The translations under genes were made by a program, and so were the position numbers. A DNA stretch of 64,000 nucleotides from an uncultured Bacteroidales bacterium (lineage in GTDB: Bacteria > Bacteroidota > Bacteroidia > Bacteroidales > UBA932): NCBI GenBank assembly GCA_944326235.1, contig CALVDH010000008.1:24246-88245 (forward strand), written 5' to 3'. The notes beneath the pieces were generated by a model. That model was given only the letters and a program-made list of their open reading frames with translations, was not told the DNA's origin and ran no database searches. This document shows, in pieces, positions 53,192 to 61,634 of the stretch; position 1 is the stretch's first letter, and the number at the start of each line of letters is the position of its first letter.

Positions 53192-53784
53192 AACAAAGGT
53201 GTACGATTCTTAATGGACATTCCGAGCGTCAGCGAATCGGCATTCTCGAGGTCGTCCCCGAAGCCCACCCCGCGGGCGATAGCCGTCACACGCACCCCGG
53301 TACGGGCCAGCAGCCGGTTGATATAGAACGAGGTGGTCTCTCCGGCCATCCCCTTGCCTATCGCGATGATCACCTCCCTGACCTCCGGCGAGGACGCCCT
53401 CTCCACCAGCAAGTCCAGCGGCAGGTCATCCGGACCGATACCGTCCATGGGCGATATCACCCCTCCCAGCACATGGTAGACCCCGTTGTACTCCCCCGTC
53501 TCCTCGATGCTCATCACATCCTGTATATTCTCCACCACGAGGATGGTCGAGCGGTCCCGCCGGGAATCCGCGCATATCGGGCATATCTCCTCCTCCGAGA
53601 GCATATTGCATATCCGGCAGTAACGGGCCTCGGTGCGGAGCCGTATCAGGGCATTGCCCATCCGGAGAGTCTCCTCCTCGGGCCGCCGCAGCAGGAAGAG
53701 CGCCATCCTCATGGCCGTCACCTTCCCGATTCCGGGCACGGAGCTGAGCGCATCCACCGCCTCCTGTAATAAAGGTATCATCAT
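53188..53784 (-). CDS. recR: Recombination protein RecR
   Basis: A 198-residue protein of the RecFOR pathway, which loads RecA at gaps. N-terminal helix-hairpin-helix (S-S-V-P-G-I-G-K-V-T-A-M-R), the four-Cys zinc finger C-R-I-C ... C-P-I-C, and the Toprim domain with V-V-E-N-I-Q-D-V and L-G-G-V-I-S-P-M-D-G-I-G-P. Full length. Upstream of mntP in the same unit and 12 bases after the kinase gene. Confidence 0.96.
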   Translation of the reverse strand: MMIPLLQEAVDALSSVPGIGKVTAMRMALFLLRRPEEETLRMGNALIRLRTEARYCRICNMLSEEEICPICADSRRDRSTILVVENIQDVMSIEETGEYNGVYHVLGGVISPMDGIGPDDLPLDLLVERASSPEVREVIIAIGKGMAGETTSFYINRLLARTGVRVTAIARGVGFGDDLENADSLTLGMSIKNRTPLL

Positions 53785-53796
53785 AACTTCAAGTCG

Positions 53797-54639
53797 TCAC
53801 TCTATCATTTTGGAAAAATAACGTTCCAGGCCGTCTCCCGCTCCCGGGGCAGTAAGCACCTGACACACGCCGCACTCCGCTGCAACCTCCCGTAAAATAT
53901 CCCCATACACGCAGGCCACCGATCCGACCGCAGCCAGAGGCAGGTCAGGACGGCCGTAGCGCGACACATTGCGCTCCAGGAAAAGGCGGAACCCACTTGC
54001 TACCAGGCTTCGGACATAGGGACAATCCTTCCGCCGTCCCAGGAAAAGGGAGAACGAAGCCAGGTACCGCGAGGGCATCTCCCCACCGTAGACCCGGCAG
54101 ACCACCGCCGGATAGTCGAGCCCCGGGAACTCCTCCCGCAGAGCCGTTTCCACATCTTGGGGCAGCAGCCCCTTGATGTAGTCCGCCAACAGCATTTTCC
54201 CGAGCCAGGCCCCGCTGCCCTCATCTCCGAGGATGAAGCCTCCGGCCGGAATGTTCCGGACAATCCGTCCTCCGAGGTACAGCCCGCTGTTGGAGCCTGT
54301 CCCCAGGATTGCCGCGACTCCGTCCTTATCGCCGAGCAGGGCAATGGCGGCTGCCTCCAGGTCAGAACCGGCCGTCACCTCACATCCCGGGAGTACAGCC
54401 CGAAGAGCCTCCCGGACCTTCTCTCCGGCAGCCTCCGAGACCACTCCCGCACCGTAAAAATACACCCGGATGCCCGGCCCCTCAACACCCCTCAGAGCTT
54501 CGGCGAAGACTCCGCGAATAGCCTCAACCCCCTGGAGCACAGGATTGACCCCCGGAGACGCCAGCCTCCGGACAGGCTCTCCCCGCCTCAGGATCCTCCA
54601 GTCGATGGAGGTCGAACCGCTGTCCGCCGTGATTATCAT
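53797..54639 (-). CDS. BadF/BadG-type ATPase, N-acetylglucosamine-kinase-like
   Basis: A 280-residue ASKHA-fold protein. Phosphate-1 motif A-D-S-G-S-T-S-I-D at the N-terminus, phosphate-2 G-T-G-S-N-S-G-L and the adenosine motif G-S-V-A late. This pattern fits eukaryote-type N-acetylglucosamine kinases that recycle amino sugars. The start is set at 54639 because the family begins with the I-I-T-A-D-S-G strand; ten upstream in-frame codons overlap the divergent promoter. First gene of the unit running into recR-mntP. Confidence 0.82.
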   Translation of the reverse strand: MIITADSGSTSIDWRILRRGEPVRRLASPGVNPVLQGVEAIRGVFAEALRGVEGPGIRVYFYGAGVVSEAAGEKVREALRAVLPGCEVTAGSDLEAAAIALLGDKDGVAAILGTGSNSGLYLGGRIVRNIPAGGFILGDEGSGAWLGKMLLADYIKGLLPQDVETALREEFPGLDYPAVVCRVYGGEMPSRYLASFSLFLGRRKDCPYVRSLVASGFRLFLERNVSRYGRPDLPLAAVGSVACVYGDILREVAAECGVCQVLTAPGAGDGLERYFSKMIE

Positions 54640-54653
54640 TGTCGTCGAGTCAT

Positions 54654-54661
54654 TATATTTG
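54654..54661 (+). promoter_or_regulatory. -7 box for the TIGR02757 gene
   Basis: TATATTTG, 25 bases upstream of the start at 54687, in the 47-base divergent gap. Confidence 0.5.
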
Positions 54662-54686
54662 CACGGCAAAAATAGTCAAAAAAACC

Positions 54687-55394
54687 ATGAGTGAAACCGA
54701 GGTAATGCAGCTGCTGCGGGAATACGCGGCGCAATACAATGACTGGAAATATTTTACCGGCGACCCGATAATCTTTCCCAAGCACTTTGCCGGCCTGATG
54801 GCGGAAGGAAGGGCTACTCTCCAGGACGTGGAGGTGGCGGCGGCAGTGGCGGCACATCTGGCCTGGGGCCGCAGGGAGATGATAGTCAGGGACTGCCGCA
54901 GGGCAATGGACGAGATGGGATGGCAGCCTTACGAATATGTCATGGCGGGAGAATACCGCAGCGACAGTACCTCCCTGCACCGTACGGTCAGATGGTCGGA
55001 GTTCGCGGGTATATGCGGCAGGCTCAGGGAATTCTACCGTGACAATGAGAGTCTCGAGGTCCTCACCCCGGGACAGATGCGCGTCCGCGTCTACGGGCAG
55101 AAGGACGACCCTTCGGCAGCCAACAAGAAGATCCACATGCTGAGGCGGTGGATGGTCCGGGATGACGGCAAGGTGGACCTGGGACTGTGGAAGGGCATAG
55201 ACAAGCGGGAACTGATCATCCCGCTGGACGTGCATGTGCACAGGAGTGCGGCGAATTTGGGTATAACTGCAAGGCGCAGCGCGGATATCAGGACTGCCGA
55301 AGAGATAACCCGTTTCCTGCTGAAAGTGTTCCCGGAGGACCCTGTACTGGGAGATTTCGCCCTTTTCGCCGTGGCGGCATCGGGCGGATGTTGA
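54687..55394 (+). CDS. TIGR02757 / DUF2400 family protein
   Basis: A 235-residue protein of the DUF2400 (TIGR02757) family, common in Bacteroidetes and of unproven function. It is reminiscent of helix-hairpin-helix DNA glycosylases by its H-M-L-R-R-W-M-V-R ... L-D-V-H-V-H-R-S-A-A-N-L-G-I pattern. The chosen start at 54687 gives the usual N-terminus; sixteen more codons upstream in frame cover the promoter and are excluded. Divergent from the kinase gene. Confidence 0.8.
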   Translation: MSETEVMQLLREYAAQYNDWKYFTGDPIIFPKHFAGLMAEGRATLQDVEVAAAVAAHLAWGRREMIVRDCRRAMDEMGWQPYEYVMAGEYRSDSTSLHRTVRWSEFAGICGRLREFYRDNESLEVLTPGQMRVRVYGQKDDPSAANKKIHMLRRWMVRDDGKVDLGLWKGIDKRELIIPLDVHVHRSAANLGITARRSADIRTAEEITRFLLKVFPEDPVLGDFALFAVAASGGC

Positions 55395-55466
55395 AAACTT
55401 TTTCGCAAATTGTGCCGGATTTTTGAGGTTTTTTCATTATTTTTGTAAGCAGTTGTGTTATGAAGT

Positions 55467-56054
55467 ATGCCTAAGTTATTCATCATTTCAGGTTGCAACG
55501 GTGCGGGTAAGACGACAGCTTCCTACACCATTCTTCCGAATATGCTGAACTGCGGCAACTTCGTAAACGCGGACGAGATAGCGCGGGGTCTCTCCCCCTT
55601 CAACCCGGAGAAGGCCGCGATACAGGCGGGAAGGATTATGCTGGCCAGAGTGGAGGAGCTGATAAACGAAGGACAGGATTTCGCGATAGAGACGACGCTG
55701 GCCACCAGAAGCTATGTGAACCTCATCCGCAACGCCCAGAGCCGGGGCTACATAGTGACCCTGCTCTACTTCTGGCTGAACATGCCGTCGCTGGCCGTTG
55801 AGAGGGTCAGGCTGAGGGTGCAGTCCGGAGGGCACAACGTAAGCGAGGAGAGTATCCGGCGCCGGTACGACATGGGTATCAAGAACCTGTTCCACCTGTA
55901 CATACCGGTCTGCGAATACTGGATGATCATAGACAACTCCAACTCACCTGTGATCATCTGCGAGGGAGGAAAGGACATAACGACGAAAATACATAACAAA
56001 ACCTTGTTCAACCAATTGATCAATTATGAGCGAACTAGAATCACGGGAGCTTAG
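55467..56054 (+). CDS. Zeta-toxin-like P-loop kinase
   Basis: A 195-residue protein with Walker A G-C-N-G-A-G-K-T-T (residues 9-17), the zeta-type N-A-D-E-I-A-R (about 34-40) and a further conserved E-T-T-L-A-T block. Zeta toxins phosphorylate UDP-N-acetylglucosamine or related sugar nucleotides, but many chromosomal relatives have unknown targets. No epsilon-like antitoxin is seen upstream. A 51-codon ORF overlaps its 3' end. Confidence 0.82.
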   Translation: MPKLFIISGCNGAGKTTASYTILPNMLNCGNFVNADEIARGLSPFNPEKAAIQAGRIMLARVEELINEGQDFAIETTLATRSYVNLIRNAQSRGYIVTLLYFWLNMPSLAVERVRLRVQSGGHNVSEESIRRRYDMGIKNLFHLYIPVCEYWMIIDNSNSPVIICEGGKDITTKIHNKTLFNQLINYERTRITGA

Positions 56055-56181
56055 AGACAATATCCTCGACGGTCTGAACGCCACGTTCCAGAACCTGGTC
56101 AAGGAGAAGAAGAAGACCAACTCCGAACTGGCTTTCGTCCAGAACGGCAAGCTGGTCAAGGTCAAGGCTACCAACATCTAA
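56026..56181 (+). CDS. Small protein overlapping the zeta-toxin-like gene
   Basis: A 51-residue Lys/Asn-rich protein beginning M-S-E-L-E-S-R-E-L-R-D and ending K-V-K-A-T-N-I. It overlaps the last 29 bases of the kinase gene in another frame and is followed by a clear terminator, so it is probably expressed. It is too short for most gene callers. The position fits a translationally coupled partner, perhaps an antitoxin, though zeta systems normally have the antitoxin upstream. Confidence 0.65.
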   Translation: MSELESRELRDNILDGLNATFQNLVKEKKKTNSELAFVQNGKLVKVKATNI

Positions 56182-56213
56182 TTTATCTCAGACTCTGCTA
56201 CAAACAAAGAGTT

Positions 56214-56247
56214 AAAAGGGGCTTGTGCTTCCAGCTGAGCCCCTTTT
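56214..56247 (+). terminator. Rho-independent terminator
   Basis: Stem AAAAGGGGCT/AGCCCCTTTT (56214-56223, 56238-56247) with a 14-base loop, after the small ORF and just before tldD. Confidence 0.8.
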
Positions 56248-56262
56248 ATTTGAATGTAAGAC

Positions 56263-57708
56263 ATGAACAGTTCCAGACCAGACACATCATATTCCGGGAT
56301 ATTCGGCATCGGGCCTTCCGAGGCCCGCAGACTGCTGTCCGCAGCCCTTTCCAAAGGCGGGGACTACGCCGACATCTTCTGCGAGCACACCGTCAACAAT
56401 GAGCTCTCGCTCCGGGACGGAGAAGTCAACTCCGCCCGCTCCAACATCGACTTCGGCGTCGGCATCCGCGTCCTGAGCGGAGACCGCACCGGCTACGCCT
56501 TCTCGGAGAGCACCCGCATGGAGGACCTGATGAGGGCCGCCTCCACAGCCGCCGAGATAGCCCGGGACTCATCCTCGAAGGTGAGCCTGCCGGAAGACTG
56601 CACGCCGGTGGATTACGCCAATCACTATCCCCTGCTTTCGGACTCTTCCGACTGGGAGCGGCACACCGTAGAAGAGAAAAAGGAATACCTCCTGATGCTC
56701 CGCGACCTGATACAGCAGGCTTCGGAGAGGGTCATCAACATCACCGGCCGCATCGGGGACCAGCAGACCCGAATCCTCTTCTTCAATTCCCTGGGACAAT
56801 GTTTTACTGACATGCGCCCCATGGCCCTTATGTCAGCCACAGTGGTGATGCAGGAAGGCAGCCGGATGGAGAACTTCTACGCATCCAAGAGTTACCGCAA
56901 GGGCTTCGACTTCCTGTCTCAGGAACTCGTACAGGCCCTGGCCGACGATGTCGTGAAAGGCTGCAACCGTCTCTTCGAGGCCTCCCGCCCGCCCTGCGGG
57001 GAGATGCCCGTAGTCATGGGTGCCGGCGGCTCGGGTATCCTGCTGCACGAGGCCATAGGCCACTCCTTCGAGGCCGACTTCAACCGCAAGGGCACATCGA
57101 TATTCTCCGACCGCATGGGCAAGCTTATCTGCAACCATGACATCAACATCGTGGACGACGGCACCCTGCCCTACTTCCGCGGCTCGGTCAACGTGGACGA
57201 CGAGGGCGTACCGGGCCAGAAGACCTACATGGTCCGCAACGGACTGCTCAACTCCTATCTCCACGACCGCATCAGCGCCCGGCATTACGGAGTCGCCCCC
57301 ACCGGCAACGGCCGCCGCGAGTCCTTCCGCTACATGCCCATCCCGAGGATGCGCTCCACCTACATGGAGAACGGTCCGGCCACCGAGGAGGACCTGATCC
57401 GCTCGGTGAAGAAGGGCATCTACGTGGACAATTTCGCCAACGGTCAGGTCCAGATAGGCGCCGGAGACTTCACATTCTACGTCAAGTCCGGATACATGAT
57501 AGAGGACGGACACCTGACCCGCCCCATCAAGGATACCAACATCATCGGCAACGGTCCGGAGGCCCTGGCGGCCATCACCGGCGTGGCCGGCAACCTCATA
57601 GTGGACGACAGCACATGGACCTGCGGCAAAGGGCAGTACTGCCCCGTATCCTGCGGCATGCCGTCAGTCCTGGTCAGCAAACTTAATGTAGGAGGCATCA
57701 ATGAATAA
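56263..57708 (+). CDS. tldD: Metalloprotease subunit TldD
   Basis: A 481-residue subunit of the TldD/TldE heterodimeric metalloprotease, which degrades unfolded peptides and matures some peptide natural products. It carries the active-site motif H-E-A-I-G-H (His262, Glu263, His267) followed by S-F-E-A-D, which marks it as the catalytic TldD partner. It overlaps tldE by 8 bases. Confidence 0.93.
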   Translation: MNSSRPDTSYSGIFGIGPSEARRLLSAALSKGGDYADIFCEHTVNNELSLRDGEVNSARSNIDFGVGIRVLSGDRTGYAFSESTRMEDLMRAASTAAEIARDSSSKVSLPEDCTPVDYANHYPLLSDSSDWERHTVEEKKEYLLMLRDLIQQASERVINITGRIGDQQTRILFFNSLGQCFTDMRPMALMSATVVMQEGSRMENFYASKSYRKGFDFLSQELVQALADDVVKGCNRLFEASRPPCGEMPVVMGAGGSGILLHEAIGHSFEADFNRKGTSIFSDRMGKLICNHDINIVDDGTLPYFRGSVNVDDEGVPGQKTYMVRNGLLNSYLHDRISARHYGVAPTGNGRRESFRYMPIPRMRSTYMENGPATEEDLIRSVKKGIYVDNFANGQVQIGAGDFTFYVKSGYMIEDGHLTRPIKDTNIIGNGPEALAAITGVAGNLIVDDSTWTCGKGQYCPVSCGMPSVLVSKLNVGGINE

Positions 57709-59008
57709 AGACATAGCACAGAAAGCCCTGGAGACAGCCCTCGCCTGCGGAGCGTCCGGCTGCCGCGTGACCCTGTCGGAGAGCACGCAGACCTCCGTCT
57801 CATACCTCAACGGGGAGATAGAGAAGCTGCAGGAATCCACATCAGCCGCCCTGGGCATCGCCCTTTTCACCGAAGGAAGGTACGGAGCCTTCTCCACCAA
57901 CCGCCTGGACGGGAGCGAGCTGCGGCCCTTCATCCGCAGATGCATCGACTCATGCCGGCTGCTCGCCCCGGACGACTGCCGCACCCTTCCCGACCCCTCG
58001 CTGTACTACCGCGGAGGCCGGCCGGACCTGGAACAGTGCGACCCGCATTTTTCCGATATTTCCTTCAAGACCAAGACCGATATCCTCGAGGCCACGGACG
58101 CCGAGATGGACAAGAGCGACTCCCGCCTCATTTCCACCGCCTGCGACTGGGACGACTGCCTCCGCTCGGACTACATCATCGACTCCCAGGGGCTGGAAGC
58201 CGAATCTTCCAGTACATTCTACTCCGTAGTATGCGAATGTACTGTCCGCGGACACGGGGAGGCCCGTCCCCAGAACAACTGGATGGAGGGCGCTCTCTTC
58301 TTCGACCGCCTGCGCTCCGGTTGCGGCAGGACCGCCTACGAGCGGACCGTGCCCATGATAGAGGCCCGCAAGCTCAATTCCGGAAAATACAATATTGTCC
58401 TGGAAAATACCGTCTCGGCGAAGGTCGTCTCGGCCATCATCTCCGCCCTCAACGGTTCCTCGCTCCAGCAGCGGAACTCCTTCCTGCTGGACTCGCTCGG
58501 CAAGCGGCTCTTTCCGGAGAACCTGCTGATTACGGACAATCCTCTCATCCCCGGACGCACCGGTTCCGGCTACTTCGACAGCGAGGGCGTGGCCACCATG
58601 GAGAGGGACATCATCCGCGACGGAGTGGTGCGGACCTACTTCCTGAACACCTATTTTGCCAATAAGCTCGGAATGCCCAGAACCAGCGAGGACGCTACTG
58701 CCGTCTCCTTCCCCCGCAATTCAGGAATGGGGCTGGAGGATATTCTGAGGCAGACAGGCAGCGGAGTGCTCATCACCGGCTTCAACGGAGGCAACAGCAA
58801 TCCAGTCACCGGCGACTTCTCCTACGGTATCGAGGGCTGGTACTTCGAGAACGGGCAGCGTCTCTATCCTGTCAAGGAAATGAACCTGAGCGGGGACTTC
58901 CTCTCGCTCTGGACACGGAACATATTTATCGGAAACGACCCCATCGGATTCATGCCGTGGCAGATACCCACGCTGGCATTCGAAGGGGCAGACATCAGTG
59001 GACTATAA
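57701..59008 (+). CDS. pmbA: Metalloprotease subunit TldE/PmbA
   Basis: A 435-residue partner of TldD. It has the same overall fold and the family phrases R-T-G-S-G-Y-F-D-S-E-G and S-G-V-L-I-T-G-F-N-G-G-N-S-N-P-V-T-G-D-F in part, but no HExxxH, as expected for TldE. Its stop overlaps the nhaC start (TAATG), so tldD-pmbA-nhaC are tightly coupled. Confidence 0.93.
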   Translation: MNKDIAQKALETALACGASGCRVTLSESTQTSVSYLNGEIEKLQESTSAALGIALFTEGRYGAFSTNRLDGSELRPFIRRCIDSCRLLAPDDCRTLPDPSLYYRGGRPDLEQCDPHFSDISFKTKTDILEATDAEMDKSDSRLISTACDWDDCLRSDYIIDSQGLEAESSSTFYSVVCECTVRGHGEARPQNNWMEGALFFDRLRSGCGRTAYERTVPMIEARKLNSGKYNIVLENTVSAKVVSAIISALNGSSLQQRNSFLLDSLGKRLFPENLLITDNPLIPGRTGSGYFDSEGVATMERDIIRDGVVRTYFLNTYFANKLGMPRTSEDATAVSFPRNSGMGLEDILRQTGSGVLITGFNGGNSNPVTGDFSYGIEGWYFENGQRLYPVKEMNLSGDFLSLWTRNIFIGNDPIGFMPWQIPTLAFEGADISGL

Positions 59009-60483
59009 TGAAACAACCTGGACTACTAATATCCTTCATCCCGGTCATCCTGCTGATGACTCTGATTGTTATCGGAGTGACCGTCTTCGGGGCCGACATC
59101 ACCGGAGGCGCCTCCCAGGTGGCTCTGCTGCTGGCCGCGCTGACGGTCATCGGGATTTCTTTATTCCATCTCAAGATGCCCTGGTCCCGGCTGGAGGAGG
59201 GCATCATCGACAACCTCGGCAAGACCGGACCGGCCATCTTCATCCTCCTGATGATCGGGGCCCTGACCTCCACCTGGATGCTGTCGGGAGTGGTTCCGAC
59301 CCTGATTTACTATGGCATGAAGCTCATCAGCCCGAAGATATTCCTGCTGGTGGTATTCCTGCTCACGGCCATAGTCTCGGTGCTCTCGGGCAGCTCGTGG
59401 ACCACCATCGGCACCATAGGCGTGGCGATGATGAGCGCGGGCACTATGCTGGGCATCTCCGAGGGCTGGCTGGCCGGAGCCATAATCTCCGGAGCCTACT
59501 TCGGGGACAAGCGCTCGCCCATGTCCGACACCACCAACCTCGCCTCATCCGTAGCGGGAGTAGATATCTACAGGAACATCAACTATCTGCTGTACACCAA
59601 TATGCCGTCATTCGTCATCTCCGGCATAGTGTTCACCATCGTAGGCTTCACCTACAACCCGGCCTCCGAGCTGGATCTCAGCGCCCAGTATGCCAGCCTC
59701 TCGTCGGCGTTCGTCATCAGTCCCTGGCTGCTGCTCATCCCCTGCCTTACCATCTTCATGATATACAAGAAGATTCCCCCGTTCATCACCCTCTTTGTGT
59801 CCGCCCTGCTCTCCGGCATCATAGCCTTCTTCGTGCAGCCGGACCTCATCGCACAGATATGCGGAGAAGGAAGAGGATTCCGGGAATTCTTCTACTTCCT
59901 CTACCAGTCCCTGGCAGCAGAAGTGACCGTATCCACAGGCGACCCGATGCTGGACACCCTGGCCTGCACCTCCGGCATGTACGGCATGCTCGGCACGATA
60001 TGGCTGATACTCTGCGTGATAGTCTTCGGAGGCGTAATGGAGGCATCCGGCATGATAGAGGCCATCACAGCCCGCATCATCTCTCGTCTGAAGAGTGCCG
60101 TGCAGCTCGTATCGGCCACAGTCGCCTCAGGTATCTTCTGCAACATCGTACTCTCCGACCAATACATGTCCATCATCGTTCCGGGAAAAATGTTCGCAGA
60201 GGCCTACCGCAAGCGCGGCTACGCTCCCGAACTGCTCAGCCGCAGCCTCGAGGACTCGGCCACAGTGACCTCGGTACTGGTACCCTGGAATACCTGCGGA
60301 GTGGTGCAGTCCACCGTCCTTGGCGTGGCTACCCTCTCCTACCTCCCCTACTGCATCTTCAACCTGCTCTCGCCCCTGATGTCCATCTTCGTGGCGGCCA
60401 TCGGCTGGAAGATCCGCAGACTCGGCGGCAACAATGACAATCAATCAAACTACAATAATCTTAATGACAATGAAAATCAGTGA
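59008..60483 (+). CDS. nhaC: NhaC-family Na+/H+ antiporter
   Basis: A 491-residue polytopic membrane protein of the NhaC/ion-transporter superfamily, with about eleven hydrophobic segments. Family phrases: G-A-L-T-S-T-W-M-L-S-G-V-V-P-T, G-S-S-W-T-T-I-G-T-I-G, F-G-D-K-R-S-P-M-S-D-T-T-N and S-V-L-V-P-W-N-T-C-G. The start at 59008 gives the usual short hydrophilic lead; a longer in-frame extension lies entirely within pmbA and is excluded. It probably exchanges Na+ for H+, though some relatives exchange malate/lactate. Confidence 0.9.
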   Translation: MKQPGLLISFIPVILLMTLIVIGVTVFGADITGGASQVALLLAALTVIGISLFHLKMPWSRLEEGIIDNLGKTGPAIFILLMIGALTSTWMLSGVVPTLIYYGMKLISPKIFLLVVFLLTAIVSVLSGSSWTTIGTIGVAMMSAGTMLGISEGWLAGAIISGAYFGDKRSPMSDTTNLASSVAGVDIYRNINYLLYTNMPSFVISGIVFTIVGFTYNPASELDLSAQYASLSSAFVISPWLLLIPCLTIFMIYKKIPPFITLFVSALLSGIIAFFVQPDLIAQICGEGRGFREFFYFLYQSLAAEVTVSTGDPMLDTLACTSGMYGMLGTIWLILCVIVFGGVMEASGMIEAITARIISRLKSAVQLVSATVASGIFCNIVLSDQYMSIIVPGKMFAEAYRKRGYAPELLSRSLEDSATVTSVLVPWNTCGVVQSTVLGVATLSYLPYCIFNLLSPLMSIFVAAIGWKIRRLGGNNDNQSNYNNLNDNENQ

Positions 60484-61015
60484 CAAGAAAGTAGTAGCAC
60501 TCACCTACACCCTCACCGTGGACGGCCAGGTGGCCGACCAGACCACAGAAGACCGTCCCCTCGACTTCATCTTCGGCATGGGCTATCTCCTGCCCAAGTT
60601 CGAGGAGAATATCGCCGGCAAGGAGCCCGGTGACAGCTTCGAGTTCACCCTCACACCCTCTGAAGGCTACGGCGAGCACAACCCCGAGCTGGTGGTCGAA
60701 CTTCCCAAGCACATCTTCGAAGTGGATGGCAAGATTCAGGAAGGTCTCCTCACCGTCGGCAACATGATTCCGATGATGAACCAGCAGGGCGGTGTCATGC
60801 ACGGCAAGGTACACGAGGTCAAGGACGACAGCGTGATGATGAACTTCAACCACCCCATGGCCGGCAAGACCCTCAACTTCACCGGCAAGATCCTCACCGT
60901 CCGCGACGCCACCGAGCAGGAGCTGACCGAAGGCCTGCACGGCGAGCTGAAGCAGAGCTCATGCGGCGGCGGATGCTCCTCCTGCGGCGGGGACTGCTGC
61001 GGAGGCTGCAACTGA
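60470..61015 (+). CDS. slyD: SlyD-type FKBP peptidyl-prolyl isomerase with Cys-rich tail
   Basis: A 181-residue prolyl isomerase and chaperone: V-V-A-L-T-Y-T-L, P-L-D-F-I-F-G-M-G, F-E-F-T-L-T-P-S-E-G-Y-G and the IF (insert-in-flap) domain with N-F-N-H-P-M-A-G-K-T-L. The tail C-G-G-G-C-S-S-C-G-G-D-C-C-G-G-C probably binds nickel or zinc. The start at 60470 overlaps nhaC by 14 bases; a start two codons earlier is also possible. Confidence 0.92.
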   Translation: MKISDKKVVALTYTLTVDGQVADQTTEDRPLDFIFGMGYLLPKFEENIAGKEPGDSFEFTLTPSEGYGEHNPELVVELPKHIFEVDGKIQEGLLTVGNMIPMMNQQGGVMHGKVHEVKDDSVMMNFNHPMAGKTLNFTGKILTVRDATEQELTEGLHGELKQSSCGGGCSSCGGDCCGGCN

Positions 61016-61064
61016 TCTTACTCTACCGCCTGACTGCTCAGCAACTCACAAAACGCTGAGCGTC

Positions 61065-61179
61065 AGCAGGCGCAAAATGCAGGTCGGAAAAGACCAGGCC
61101 CTCCCACCGCTTCGCGGCGGGCCCCTCCCTCTAGAGCCGAGGGCGGCTAGTCTTTTCCGACCTGCATTTTACGCCTGCT
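61065..61179. repeat. 30-bp palindrome with GC-rich loop
   Basis: Arms 61065-61094 and 61150-61179 match over 30 bases with one mismatch (core ATGCAGGTCGGAAAAGAC). The 55-base centre contains CCGC/GCGG around TTC and, in reverse orientation, the segments GGGAGGGGCCCGCC and CGGTGGGAGGG shared with the palindrome at 52443-52598. It lies 50 bases after slyD and may also end that transcript. Confidence 0.75.
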
Positions 61180-61352
61180 TGCATTGACGGCTGATGGCTG
61201 CTTGCACTGCATTTTCAAGCCTTACCCGCTTTGCCTGTTTGCCTCATTCTCCTTCACTTCCTTTTTCTTTCCTTAACACAGCCTATCGTAACGCACCATA
61301 CCATTCCAGTCTGTAATTGACCATTCTGGATAATCAGTTGGAAAACAATCTA

Positions 61353-61502
61353 TTACAAAACTACATCTACAACAGACTGAACTGTGCGTCGTGACTCGTA
61401 TTTCTTTAAAAGCGCCTGTAAAGTGCTGTAGCAGGGGTAGTCAGCAGTCAGCACATTTTCTTCATGACGAGTCTGTAAGCCGATGATCCGCGCATAATGT
61501 TG
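61353..61502 (-). pseudogene. Possible broken coding remnant
   Basis: A 49-codon open frame bounded by stops at both ends, with no start codon in good context. The translation contains A-R-I-I-G-L-Q-T-R-H-E-E-N-V and Y-S-T-L-Q-A-L-L-K-K-Y-E-S-R-R, which look like protein. It may be the remains of a decayed gene. Chance cannot be excluded. Confidence 0.25.
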
Positions 61503-61634
61503 TCAAACAGCAATATAGGCGAAAAGCGGGAAAACAGATAAGCGGTGATTACCCTCAGTCTGTAAAACGCATACTTTATGTATATACCTGAGAAACATGA
61601 ACATATACGGTATTTGAGCTAAACAGACTGCATT

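Larger units (their letters stand above)
61016..61634. other. Gene-free spacer between slyD and the fucosidase gene
   Basis: Over 600 bases with no full gene. Its first 165 bases contain the long palindrome listed separately. The rest is mixed sequence with one short broken frame (61353-61502, minus). No promoter or RNA gene is recognised. Confidence 0.5.

Noticed and set aside
58998..60437. 479-codon alternative frame within nhaC
   Set aside because: Arg/His/Pro-rich out-of-frame reading of a conserved membrane transporter; no hydrophobic pattern.
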